Below, piece by piece: positions 45,301 through 55,233 of a stretch of 64,000 nt of DNA. The position numbers and the translations under genes were made by a program. Under the pieces are notes generated by a model, which worked only from the letters and a program-made list of their open reading frames with translations, was not told where the DNA came from and ran no database searches. Numbering within the stretch: the first letter of the stretch is position 1; the number at the start of each line of letters is the position of its first letter. Source of the stretch: Haematobia irritans. Taxonomy: Eukaryota > Arthropoda > Insecta > Diptera > Muscidae. The stretch is taken from contig NC_134399.1 in assembly GCF_050003625.1 (NCBI RefSeq), forward strand, positions 220,156,975 to 220,220,974. Reading direction: 5' to 3'.

Positions 45301-48300
45301 TGCCATTTAAGAAAATACTTTATACGAAAGGGAAAATTCTTTTGTCTAAAATTTTCTTTGGGTGTGGAAACATCTTCATTGAAAAGTTTATACACTTTGA
45401 TCAAGGCAATTAAATTAAATCACAGTTTACATTTATTTAAGTATAATGTATGTAAGTTAATAACAACCATATTATTTTCTCGGAAATTAAGTATATTATT
45501 TCATGAAAAATAATATGCTTTATGTTTGATGACAAAACAAAAATGTTCCATATTTCCTATGTAAAAATTAAGATTATGCTCTTGAAGTATATTTAGAGGG
45601 ATCACATTCCTTCTATGGTTGTATGCTCGGCTACTACGTTATAATAATTTAATTTAATCTATGTATATTTTATTGGAATTGGATGAAATAACAATTTTCT
45701 ATATGGAAAAAAAGGTCTGTTTCTTTGTTTTGATAAAAATAATATTTTTTATATTTATAATAATCTTTGCATTTCAATTAAAAAACAATAAAAGTACTAA
45801 TGCGAAAAATATATGTATATGATTAAAAGCAGTTCTCCCCAGCTTACTATTAATTTTCACAGCCGAAATCAATTTTAGTATTTTTATGGTAGTTTAGTTC
45901 TATAACAATGCAGGCTGGGTTTTCGTCGAAATTAATTATACATACACTGAAAAAATATTAACGTGATATTGAAGATTACACAACCTAAATTTTAGTATGC
46001 GAAATTTACAAAATATTGAGGACAAATTCATTTAAAATAATGAAATTTTAATTAAAATAAAATTTATAATCTTTACTTCAAAAATTTTTTTCATTAAATT
46101 TAGGACACAAATTTTGTAAATTTGCGTTCCTCCGTTAAAGTCGCATGTCTTTGAACTAAGGTTAATTTTCCTTACAGTAAAGAAACACATTTTTGATTTA
46201 AATAAATTGTCCTTAAATTAACTGAAATATTAGAACTTTAGATTTAAGATAAAAATGCTTCAAATATAGGCTAAGGATTATTTGGAGGATTTAGCGCCTT
46301 TGGTTTAAAGTTTTTTTGGAATTAACAAAACATTTTTTACTTTGAAGTATCCGTTATAATTTGGATTTTTAACGGCATTTCTTTATACGTTAGTACCTTT
46401 ATTATTACACCGCGAAAAGAGAATGACAATTTGATAAACGAGATCTGTACCCTAATTTTAATTTCATTGGTCCTAGATTTAAAGCCAGATTGGTCGCCAA
46501 AAAATTTCTTTATTTTAAAGAAGCCGCATCTTTGGCTTGGAATCAATACCAAAATCCTTAAGGGAAGGTCAAATCTTTGGATCTTTTGAGTGTATTATGA
46601 AAATTTTTGAACGAACTTATTAGACATGAAGATTATAGTTATTGAAAAGAAAATGTGAGATACCAATCTACACAAACCTGGCTATACATGTTTCACCGCT
46701 GCCTAATTCGATCTGCCGAAGGTTTTAACTTTGAGTCTTATATGCTAACTTCTTATAGAAATTACATACTCACCACCGCTGCCATCATTCTTTCATACAA
46801 TTTTAGGTTTTATACTAAGATCGATTAAGATGATAACAAATTTCAAATTCATTGTATTGAACGTATTCTTAAAATAATTTTTATACCCTCCACCATAGGG
46901 AATATGTTATTGCTCTAAGACCCATAAAGTATATATTCTGGGTCGTGGTGAAATTCTGAGTCGATCTAACTATGTCCGTCCGTCTGTGGAAATCACGCTA
47001 ATTTCACTGAAAAAACAGTGAACCCACCAGGAAGAAAAATTTCGGTTAATTTTAGAAAATTTTGAATATTTTTAGAAAATTTTAACTAAACAGTATAACA
47101 AACGCTGGCATCACGCCGATGTCATAAAAATAAGTAAATATTTTTCGACAAATTCAAGAAATTTTATTAGACATAATTAAGTTTTTTTCATTTGTTAAAG
47201 AAAATTTTGTAGTTTGAAGGAAAAAATTGGAGTTCAAAATTGCAAGAATGTCTTTAGTGACATACGAAGTTCATGATGAACGCATTTGTACACTGAAAAA
47301 AATATTGTCGTGAGGTCAAAGATTTCATGTCTTTAAAATACGAATACAAATTTTGCTTAGCATAGAAGACGCATTTCTCTAAAATAAAGTTATTTTCCTT
47401 GTCCAAAAGTCGATAAACTTTTCAATGAAGTCATACTGTCCTTATAATTAAGTGATTTGACTTAAAAATGGGTATCTTAACATGAAAGAAAAAACTTATA
47501 GGCTAAGGTCAACTTGACTTTAATAATTCAGAAAAATTCTTTAAATTTAATGAAATTGTCTTTAAATTTGTTGTCTTTTTGCATCTTGACTACAAAGCAA
47601 AAAATCGTTCAAATATAGGACATGTTTTTCAAAACTTTATTTTAAAGAAGTTTTTTACTTCAAACATAGCAAACTTTCTACTGGAAGTCGAGTCCTAATT
47701 TGGAAAATAAAGTTGCCGTTAACTCGTTTTTAAAGGACTTTGATAGCATATGAAGAAAAAAGCTGAGAAAGCGAAAAATTAAAATTTGCTTCCTAGAAGC
47801 AAGTACACAAAACCGAAATTTAAAAGAGAATTGTGTCTTAAAAGTATCCTTACTTGTATTCTCCGCTTCTTTGGCTCGGAATCAATACCAATTTTTTTAA
47901 AGTAAAGACAAAATCTTTGGAACCGAGTATGCTTTTTTTTCAGTGTAGTAAAATTTACAAATTTAAAGAAATATTGAACTATTTTGTGAGAAATAAGAAT
48001 TTAGTAAATCTTTATGCTTAATTTGTGTATAATATTTTCCCGTTTTTTAAGTTAATTTAACTAATGTACACAAAAAATTATTAGCGTAGAGGAAACTTTC
48101 TCCAAACATAATAACTCCATGAACTAAAATAAGTTAAATTGGCTTTAGTGAAATAGTTCTTTTTGAGTGTTCCGAACAAAATGAGCTATCGGCTTGAAAC
48201 TTGGCACAAGTACCCAGCAAAAAAAGCGTCGCCAAAAAAGTAATGAAAATGTTCTTTTTGGATCCGGAAGTGGTGCAAAATTGACGCAGAAGCTATGAAT

Positions 48301-51300
48301 TTAACATGGGCTTGTCGTAGCACGGAAGTCCTTCATTTCAACAGCCGTTGCACTGAATTTGGATTGGGAGTGCATCTTCTGGAAGTGCTTTTAAAGTTGT
48401 GCCTTTGGAAGAACTTCCAAATTTTTTGCTGGGTAGTTGTTATTGATGTACCACTTCTACATATAGCCCCCATATAAACCGACCCCCAGATTTGGCTTGC
48501 GGAGCCTCTTAGAGAAGCAAATTTCATCCGATCGTGGTGTTAGTAGATGGTCTCTAACAACCACGCAAAAATTGGTCCATATCGATCCAGATTTGACCTC
48601 CGGAGCATCTTGGAGGAGCAAAATCCATGCGATCGTCTTGAAATTTGATACGTGGTGTTAATAAAGGGTCTGTAAAAACAACACAAAAATTGGTCCATAT
48701 CGGTCCATATTTATATATAGCCCCCATATGACCCGATCCCCAGATTTGATCTCCGGAGCTTCTTGGAGAAGCAAAATTCATCCGATCCAGTTGAAATTTG
48801 GTACGTGATATTAATATGTTGTCCCTAACACCCATGCCAAAATTGGTCCATATCGGTCCATAATTATGTATAGACCCCATATGAACCGATCCCCAGATTT
48901 GACCTCCGGAGCCTCTTGGAGGAGCAGAATTCATACGATCCGTTTGAAATTTTGTACATGGTGTTAATATATGGTCTCTAACAACCATGACGAAATTGGT
49001 CCATATCAGTCCGTAATTATAAATAGCCCCCATATAAACCGATCGCCAGATTTGACTTCTGGAATCGGTTTGAAATTTGGTCGCTAACATCCATGCCAAA
49101 CAAACATCAGTCTATATCTGCTTTTTTTTGTCTAATATATACCACGTATGGACTAACTTACAATTTAGAAGGCGATGTTACGAAGTTGTAATATACCTTG
49201 CCATTGGCAAGACCTACCACAACCCAAGCAATTCGATTGTGGATGACAGTCTTTAGTAGAAGTTACTACGCAATCCATGGTGGAGGGTACATAAGATTCG
49301 GCCTGGCCGAACTTTCTTGCTTTATTGTTACTATTTATTGTTACGATTTACATTTTTAAATACCATTATCAATTTATACGCTGAGAAAGATATTGACCTA
49401 ATATGAAAGATTACGCAATCTAAATTTTAGAACATACAAGTAAGGAAGAATTTCGTTAAAGTAAAAAAATTGTAATTAAAGGATTATAAACTTTAATCTT
49501 GGCTCTACAAATAGTTTTCTTTAAATTTATGACACTAATTTTTAAAATTTGCTTCCCTTCGTTAATGTTGTATGCCTTCGAAGCAAATATTGCCTAAAGA
49601 AAAATATTAACTAAGATATTGCAACTTCGGATTAAGGATAAAAAAGTTTCACTTTGGTTTAAAGTGTTTTAAATCGCCAAATGTATATTTCTGCGATTTT
49701 GAATATCGCAACATGGGGGGGGGGTTAGAATTTGTTGTTTATAGAAAATTTGTTTCGAATTCCATTTCCATTGCACTTGAAAATTAGATTTAAATAATTT
49801 TATATTAAATGTTAAATAATGTTACTAACGATACATGTTTTTTCTCTTTCTCTCTCCTACAGATTGCATTCGCAGCGACAATGGTAAAACACCATCCTGT
49901 GGATGCGGCGAAAAATGTAACTGCTCCAGCTGTAGGTACGTATCCCCGATAGAAGCTGTCATAAACCGTCATTCACAATCACATACGAATCCAAATAGTC
50001 TTCATAAGAAACAAATCCAAAGATTTACTACCCTTATTAAAACTGATAAAGAACAATCAATTGCAAGGGAAAATGACGAAATTGTCCATATGAAAAATCG
50101 ACACAGGAGAGATCTTTCCTCAATATTTGGTCTTAGTCGTAAGTCATCGCACCACGAAAAACGTCCCGAACGTACAATAAAACAATACCACAAAAGTTTA
50201 CCACCCAGGGAAGAGACAACACCAATGCCACCTCTTCTACCAAAGTTGAGTGACAATTTCATATCTTTTACACATTTTCCAAAACTTCAAGATGTACAAA
50301 GACCTTTGGAAAAACTACATGAAATGATGTTCTCTACCTCGTTGTCGTCACATTCGCTAAGAAATAAACGCGATATCAAAGGGGAATATGATATGTTAGA
50401 GAAAGATCGGGAACAAATGGATTTGACTTTACCAGAGATTATACAATACATGCCTGAAACCTTAGATCCTAATTTCAAAAGAGGTCGTTGTCAATTCTCC
50501 AATTGTCAGCAACATAACCCTGATAATCACAATCATAAGGATTCTAGGGATTCCAAACAGAAGAAATTAGAATTGAATGAGAAAACGGGCAGGCAGACAA
50601 ATTCAAATGAAAAATCTATGGATTCTAAGACTTCTGGTGGTCACCACGATAGTGCTGGCACTAAGCAAATTGATGACAAAAATCACAAGTCCTCTGAAGG
50701 CCATAGCGATAATGATATTGATGCAACATCATCTTCTATGCCTCTGCAGAAACGTAATGTGGGCCATTATAGCTGCAGCGATTTGAAACATTTCACTTCA
50801 CCTCCACCTCCTCCCGAAGGCTATTATATACAATCATATGATGATCAGACACCATTTTCTATAACAGGTGCTGTGTATGGCCCCGATCCTTGGGCATCTG
50901 AACCGTATGGGGCAGATAATGGATATTTGTATCCTATTGCTGCACCTCCATCGCCATCACCACCACCATCATCATCGGAACTTTTAGCCACAGATGCTGG
51001 ATATCAAGCTTCAGCACAGCCAGAACATATACCATCAACTCTCACACAAGAATTGTATGGACCAGAAGCTAGATATTCAGTACCACCACCACCACCACAA
51101 GAAAATTATCCCATACAAAGTGGATATCCACCTTCAATGGCTAGGACAATGAATGACGATGTACACATTATACGTGAACCCATACGTACTCCGTATATTC
51201 CTCCAGGCTATCGGGGCAATCCATATTTAGATCAAATTATAGCCGACATTGTGAGTCAGCATGCGGCTTTCACTGAGGCCAGTAACCACAAAGGCGGGGC

Positions 51301-51412
51301 ATTGGTTGATCCTCTGGCAGTGCAAGATCAAGAGACAAAGTCATTCCTAAAGCTACTCGCCGAGGGAAAATTCCAAAAATTGTTCGGCGATGCGAGACCG
51401 AACTATGGTTGA
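36308..51412 (+). CDS. Gene 2: secreted proline/tyrosine-rich precursor (3 exons, 625 aa)
   Basis: CDS = join(36308-36352, 36480-36762, 49863-51412), 1878 nt. Family not recognised. Residues 1-20 (MSAYCITVVLVILAMISAFH) form a signal peptide. Residues 31-35 are GDSCAC; PPPP motifs occur at 46-49 and 66-69. A cysteine cluster CGCGEKCNCSSC spans 122-133. Two furin-type sites follow: RHRR (189-192) and RNKR (276-279), each before Asp, plus dibasic KR at 315-316 and 406-407. Cys recurs at 319, 324 and 414. Residues 330-470 are rich in Pro, Tyr and Ser with repeated YG/PPPPP, and the C-terminus ends LFGDARPNYG. The start has a good fly context (ACGAAATG). Intron 2 is 13.1 kb. Gene 1 shares the exon plan. 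It could be a structural matrix protein or a processed signalling precursor. Confidence 0.82.
36480..36762 (+). CDS. Gene 2 exon 2
   Basis: 283 nt. Acceptor CTTACTATCCCAG and donor AAG|GTAGGT (phase 1). The frame joins exon 1 in phase 0 and exon 3 through a split Asp codon (G|AT). Confidence 0.84.
36763..36839. other. Start of gene 2 intron 2
   Basis: A short A-rich intronic lead before the first transposon. Confidence 0.4.
37358..37696 (+). repeat. Full-length tRNA-derived SINE, 9-bp target duplication
   Basis: Head GGAGCCACCGTGGTGCAATGG contains the A box, and GGTTCGATTCC is the B box. A body of about 250 bp follows. The tail is CTAACCTAACCTAACC, a (CCTAA)n repeat. A perfect 9-bp direct repeat TTCCTAAAG flanks it (37349-37357, 37697-37705). 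It would be transcribed by RNA polymerase III and moved by a partner LINE. This is the reference copy for the family. Confidence 0.92.
37757..37810 (+). repeat. Weak tRNA-like fragment
   Basis: TGGTATAGTGTGTTGGATTAC…GATGAGTTCGCAC has A- and B-box-like words. It is too short and mismatched to be a tRNA gene. Confidence 0.3.
38089..38655. mobile_element. Family D MITE, internally duplicated
   Basis: CACAGAAAAAAAAATCC to TTTTCGGTG, flanked by TA at 38087-38088 and 38656-38657. The segment TTTGTGGAAATCTCAAAATG with its flanks is present twice (38470 and 38562), explaining the extra length relative to 41341-41835. Confidence 0.7.
38961..39805. mobile_element. Family B MITE with 209-bp internal duplication
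   Basis: CACTGAAAAAAATATTGACC to TTTTTTTGAGTG, TA on both sides. GGCATAATTTGGATT…CTCGATGAATGA occurs at 39371 and again at 39580, so a 209-bp block is tandemly duplicated. Confidence 0.75.
39845..40535 (+). pseudogene. Highly decayed mariner transposase
   Basis: Recognisable pieces in shifting frames: DDETWIY (39979), KQLNQWTASDKRPPKRA (40018), a VIHIDNLKKDNILTG-like stretch (40300-40350), YHDNASAHTSRFAQ (40372) and IELLPHLLYFTDL (40430). The order fits a DD34D mariner distinct from the Himar copies (NASAHTSRFAQ, not NAPCHKS). The motif HILHE.LG appears twice (39888, 40098), suggesting an internal duplication. No termini were identified. Confidence 0.65.
40628..41218. mobile_element. Family A MITE
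   Basis: CACTGAAAACAGACATGCCC to AATATTTTTTTCAGTG, 591 bp, TA on both sides. Non-coding, reverse of the 47291 copy. Confidence 0.78.
41341..41835. mobile_element. Family D MITE
   Basis: CACCGGAAAAAATTTCCGTAG to CTTTTTTTCGGTG, flanked by the dinucleotide CA on both sides. It faces the next copy in inverse orientation. Confidence 0.7.
41969..42482. mobile_element. Family D MITE, inverse orientation
   Basis: CATAGAAAAAAGTAAACTG to TTATTTTCAGTG, TA on both sides. It pairs with the previous copy to make an inverted repeat with a spacer of about 130 bp. Confidence 0.65.
42485..43166. other. Intronic stretch, mostly unassigned
   Basis: A short family A terminal fragment lies at about 43063-43150. 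Nothing else recognised. Confidence 0.4.
43167..43563. mobile_element. Family G MITE
   Basis: CACAGAAAAAATATCATC to TTTACTGTGTG, with ATTAAT/TTAATTG-rich interior. One side is flanked by TA; the other is uncertain. Confidence 0.5.
43688..44870. repeat. 153-bp repeat element, family 1, copy 2 (complete)
   Basis: Starts TTATACCCTGCGCCACAC and ends GTGGTGCAGGGTATAATA followed by CGGCCCCGCCCGACTTTAG and a CTTGTTTT terminus. The two edges are inverted copies of each other. TAGCTCC-type positions are 43954, 44103, 44256 and 44409. It is inserted in family G sequence. Confidence 0.75.
44971..45954. other. AT-rich intronic stretch
   Basis: A possible MITE about 400 bp long is suggested by CACAAAGAA near 44978 and TTTCTTTGGGTGTGG near 45367, but the arms are weak. 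The rest is unassigned. Confidence 0.3.
45955..46592. mobile_element. Family B MITE, complete
   Basis: 638 bp, CACTGAAAAAATATTAACG to ATCTTTTGAGTG, TA on both sides. Confidence 0.78.
46593..46879. other. Short unassigned intronic stretch
   Basis: Nothing recognised. Confidence 0.35.
47005..48179. mobile_element. Family C MITE containing family A
   Basis: CACTGAAAAAACAGTGAACC to CTTTTTGAGTG. Flanks AATTT / TTCCG imply a TT duplication; removing the element gives a continuous family 2 sequence. The interior is split by family A at 47291-47945. Confidence 0.75.
47291..47945. mobile_element. Family A MITE, complete
   Basis: 655 bp from CACTGAAAAAAATATTGTCG to GCTTTTTTTTCAGTG, flanked by TA. 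Innermost layer of a three-deep nest. Reference copy. Confidence 0.82.
48213..48433. mobile_element. Family E MITE, short form
   Basis: 221 bp, CCCAGCAAAAAAAGCGTC to ATTTTTTGCTGGG, flanked by TA. It keeps both ends and lacks the middle of the 560-bp form. Confidence 0.78.
49319..49862. other. Family B fragment and acceptor region of gene 2 exon 3
   Basis: A diverged family B left half lies at about 49378-49670 (CGCTGAGAAAGATATTGACC). A run of 10 G lies at 49715-49724. The interval ends with the pyrimidine tract TTTTTTCTCTTTCTCTCTCC and ACAG at 49859-49862. Confidence 0.55.
49863..51412 (+). CDS. Gene 2 exon 3 (terminal, most of the protein)
   Basis: 1550 nt, the longest uninterrupted coding stretch in the window. 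It begins after a textbook acceptor, completes the split Asp codon and runs to the TGA at 51410-51412. Codon use is far less AT-skewed than the flanks. It encodes the cysteine cluster, the cleavage sites and the Pro/Tyr-rich C-terminal half. Confidence 0.9.
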
Positions 51413-51560
51413 TCTATTACATAGAAACTTATTATAATTTTAGCCTTAGGATTAGGATAGAAGATAATAATGTTGTTAATTTACGTACAAGTACACTTTA
51501 GTTGTTAGAGATCATGATTATGATCGTATGATTATTATATACAATATTTGTATACACTGA

Positions 51561-51566
51561 AATAAA
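51561..51566 (+). terminator. Gene 2 polyadenylation signal
   Basis: AATAAA lies 149 nt after the stop, followed by a T-rich tract at 51600. Confidence 0.7.
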
Positions 51567-52156
51567 AACCATGGTTTTTCAATTATTTGATGCATTCTCC
51601 ATTTCTTTTTCTTCTTTTTTTTTTACTTTTAGTTGTGGTTCTGACTGACCTAATCTAAAGTCGTTATCCTCCTATTCTTCGTCAATTTATTCGTCAGATT
51701 GCACGTAGAACGAACATAACATTAAGGTTAGATAGAATTGCAAATCATATCTATCTTATTGTCATTCATATTCCTGGCCCAAGTTTTCAGTATACTATAC
51801 TTCTTTGTAACTTTCAATATATGTACGTACAATAAATTTCGAAATTTTTGAACCAACATAGAGGTCTGAAATAGTTTTTATTTATAGTTGCAGTTAGGGT
51901 TGCAGTTCCACTTGTAGATAAAGAAGAATTCACAATAGCATCAGAAGAGATCTAATTATTAGGATGGAAACCATTGTGGTGGAACGGTTAGGGTTGGTAT
52001 AGTGGCTGCCGATATATTCATTACTCATTTAAACTATTCAGTCCCTTGTGATATCACAGGTGATGAACTTCTCTTAACACTTAGAGATATGACTAGCATA
52101 AACCATAAAGGGGATAAACCACAGTTGAAAAACTTAGAGGCGTTTGGCCGAAACTG
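51567..52156. other. Intergenic stretch with a decayed SINE
   Basis: At about 51971-52150 a degenerate SINE is visible (GTGGTGGAACGGTTAG head-like; CTATTCAGTCCCTTGTGATATC body-like, inverted relative to the head). Nothing else recognised. Confidence 0.4.
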
Positions 52157-52400
52157 CACAGACAAAATTGTTTTTTTGTCTTCAATCACGAAATTAGTTG
52201 ATCCAATTAATTTTTGATTGAAATTTCTTCATTCACAGAAATGATAGTATCAATCACCAACGTCAATTAAAAAGTTAATTGTTCCAGTTAAAAAAATTAA
52301 ATGACACAATTAATTTCTGTGACTGATTTTTGTTTCAATTAAAAAAATTGTTGAACCAATTAAATTTTTAATTGAAAATCTGTGATATTTTTTGTCTGTG
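52157..52400. mobile_element. Family G MITE
   Basis: CACAGACAAAATTG to TTTTTTTGTCTGTG with TG on both sides. The interior is built of CAATTAA/TTAATTG palindromes. Confidence 0.65.
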
Positions 52401-52799
52401 TGAGATTGAACCTGGCATAAGGCTGGCATTGTAACCTAACAATCTAAGACTCTGACAAAATACAAAAAAAATATTATTTGGTAATATTCAGCATATGTTG
52501 GTCACATTTCTGAGTGGCAAACAGAAATCTATTATTAACAATGTGTGGCAATTTGTTCGGAATCGGCTAATGATAATTTGTCATACCTACTCAATGGTAA
52601 TGCAGTTCTAATTTGACAAAAAGTTGTTTGTCCCACAAATTTCGTCAGTCAATAGGCGCAATGTCACATTAGGGCTTATGTGCACGATTGCCAAAGTTGG
52701 TAGAATTCTACCAAAAATGGTTGATTTTTTACTGTTTGGTAGATTGGTAGAATTCCTGATGTTTTGGTAGATTTTGCAAAATATTCCTCTCCAACTAAG

Positions 52800-53460
52800 A
52801 GGTACTTTACAAATTTTCTATAGAAATAAAATTTTGACAAAATTTTCTATAGAAATAAAATTTTGACAAAAAATTTTCTATAGAAATAAAATTTTGACAA
52901 AATTTTCTATAGAAATAAAATGTTTACAACATTTTCTATAGAAATAAAATTTTGACAAAATTTTCTATACAAATACAATTTTGACGAAATTTTCTACAGA
53001 AATAAAATTTTGACAACATTTTTTCTAGAAATAAAATTTTTACAAATTTTCTATAGAAATAAAATTTTGACAAAATTTTCTATATAAATACAATTTTGAC
53101 AAAACTTTCTATAGAAATAAAATTTTGGTAAATTTTTCTATAGAAATAAAATTTTGACAAAATTTTCTATAGAAATAAAATTTTGACAAAATTTTCTATA
53201 CAAATACAATTTTGACAAAACTTTCTATAGAAATACAATTTTGACAAAACTTTCTATAGAAATAAAATTTTGACAAAATTTTCTATAGAAATAAAATTTT
53301 GACAAAATTTTCTATAGAAATAAAATTTTGACAAACTTTTCTATAGATATAAAATTTTAGCAAAGTTTTTTCTAGAAATAAAATTTTGACAAAACTTTCT
53401 ATAGAAATAAAATTTTGGCAAAATTTTTTATAGCAATAAAATGTTGAAAAACATTTTTAT
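52800..53460 (+). repeat. 29-bp minisatellite, about 23 units
   Basis: Unit ctatagaaataaaattttgac plus aaaatttt, many copies nearly identical, so more recently expanded than the 28140 array. Confidence 0.88.
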
Positions 53461-53466
53461 TTGATA

Positions 53467-55233
53467 CTAGCGTAACCCGGCCCGCTTCGCTGCGCCTTCC
53501 GAAGCATATTTGGAGGAATATTTTGCGTTAACTTAGTCAACTATATCCTTCGTGCTGAAAACAAATTCGAAAAGATTTGAATTCTTTTAAACAAATCGGA
53601 CTACTTGATTTTTCGTTTATAGGTACAAATACGGCGGGAGAGGGTGTACCTTCTTCTATATTTCTTGTGAATTTTAAGTGTGGTTTGTCAAGGAAAGGTA
53701 TCCTTCTCCTCAACATATCTGAAAATTAAGCACTATATTATAATAACATACAAAGAATTACTGTTTCCCATCCAATAAACCGGAAAAAGCAAAAATAGTA
53801 AAAAATTTTACCACATTAACATTTGCTAAAATGTTGGAAAATGATGCACCCTCTACGTTGGCTGCCAATTTCATGTAAATTTAAGTTCTTTACTAAAAAG
53901 AAGTCTGTGCAAAAATTATAAAATTATGTACCGGGTTCCCATTTACGGACAACCCTCTATCGGGCTATAACGTACCCTATATTAATTTCACAACTACTCA
54001 ATGGTCCCTACAAATTCTATTGAAGTAAATCGACAAAGTTTATTTCAATTTTCCCCTTCCCCAACCAAATATCGAAAAATCATATACTGTAAATTTCAAG
54101 TAGATCGGCGATGTTTAAATTTTGCTCTATTGTTTTAAAGGGACGTCACCTTCCCCGATACAATATCGACAAACACCGTAGTGAATAGCATCCCTAATCT
54201 TCTCTGAAAATTCTTGAAACTTTCCTTCAAGTGTGGGGCAAGGAAGGTTGCCTCTTCGTTCATAACCTTCCCCCACTGCATATGTAAATTTCAAGAAAAC
54301 TTAAGAATTGTTGTTTGCAGTTTTAGAGGAGGACCTCCTCCCCGACTAAATATCGAAAAGTGATGTAGCGTATCTTTTGTAAACGTCCCAGAAAATGTCT
54401 AGCAAATTATAAGCCTATCGTAACCTCTCCCCAGTCCTCTGTAAATTTCAAGTAACTCGGTAAAAGTTTAATTGTTTCTCTGTATGTACTTAAGAGAAGC
54501 GGATGTCTCCCTATGCCCTTTTATTTTTATTTAAAAATTAAGAACCTGATATAAATTTCATAACTCATTTTTTCCGTAAAATTTCAGTCGGGGGAGTTTA
54601 GTTTTGTTTGTACTTTCAAAAAAAAAATCGGGCATAGGGGTGGTCCCCCTCCCCGACCAAATATCGAAAAATTATGTAGCGGATTTTTGTCTAGATGCCA
54701 ACCCCAACATTCAATGAAAATTTCAAGCAAATCGCATAATTTTGTTCCAAGTTTCAAAAAGTAGGGCAAGGGGGAGGTCCCCCTCCCCATCTACATATGA
54801 AATCATCGGGTATCCCATATTAATCCCATAACCTCACTACATGTTCTCTGTAAATCTCAGATAATTTAAAGAATTTTAGTTTTTTCATTGTACTTTAAAA
54901 AAAGTCGAACAAAGGGGAGGTCCCCCTCCGCCACCAAATATCGAAATAAAAAGTAGCGGATCTTTGTCTAGATGCCAACCCCAATCTTCAATGAAAATTT
55001 CAAGCATATCGGTCAACTTTGGTCCAATTTTCAAAAAGTCCGACAAAGGGGAGGTCCCCCTCCGCGACCAGGTGTCAAAAAATGAGGTACCCTATTTTCA
55101 CCACATGAACGCCCCCTACGATCTCTGAAAGTTTCAAGTAAATCGGTTCAGCCGTTTCGGAACCAACTTGGAACATACAAACAAACAAACAAACAAACAA
55201 GTAAACAAACATAGATTGAATTTTATATATATA
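53467..55233. mobile_element. Non-coding repetitive element (~1.8 kb)
   Basis: Starts CTAGCGTAACCCGGCCCGCTTCG and ends (CAAA)n…TTTTATATATATA. A GATA flanks each end in the minisatellite. The interior has recurrent units (GGGGAGGTCCCCCTCC … CAAATATCGAAAAA … TTTCAAG.AAATCGG) at spacings of about 130-145 bp. The CCCGGCCCGCTTCGCTGCGCC start with 'AAATCGGTTCAGCCGTTTCGGA' end is a pattern I have seen in unclassified arthropod repeats. Superfamily not assigned. Confidence 0.55.

Larger units (their letters stand above)
46880..49318. repeat. 153-bp repeat element, family 2, copy 2, with nested MITEs
   Basis: Starts TTATACCCTCCACCATAGGG and ends CCATGGTGGAGGGTACATAAG, inverted edges. AACCGATC-type repeat positions 48730, 48884 and 49037 give spacings of 154 and 153 bp. 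Family C (47005-48179, itself containing family A) and family E (48213-48433) interrupt it. A minus-strand open frame of 181 codons (49099-48554) is made of the repeat. Confidence 0.75.

Noticed and set aside
48554..49099. 181-aa minus-strand protein
   Set aside because: It is translation of the 153-bp repeat; the period being a multiple of 3 keeps frames open. No start context, splice signals or independent evidence. Kept only as a question in the findings.
49715..49724. Run of 10 G as a regulatory G-quadruplex
   Set aside because: A single run cannot form an intramolecular quadruplex and may be a sequencing homopolymer artefact.
36772..49850. Extra coding exons inside the 13.1-kb gene 2 intron
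   Set aside because: Exons 2 and 3 join in phase directly through a split Asp codon, and everything between that I could identify is mobile or unassigned AT-rich DNA. RNA data could still show alternative exons.
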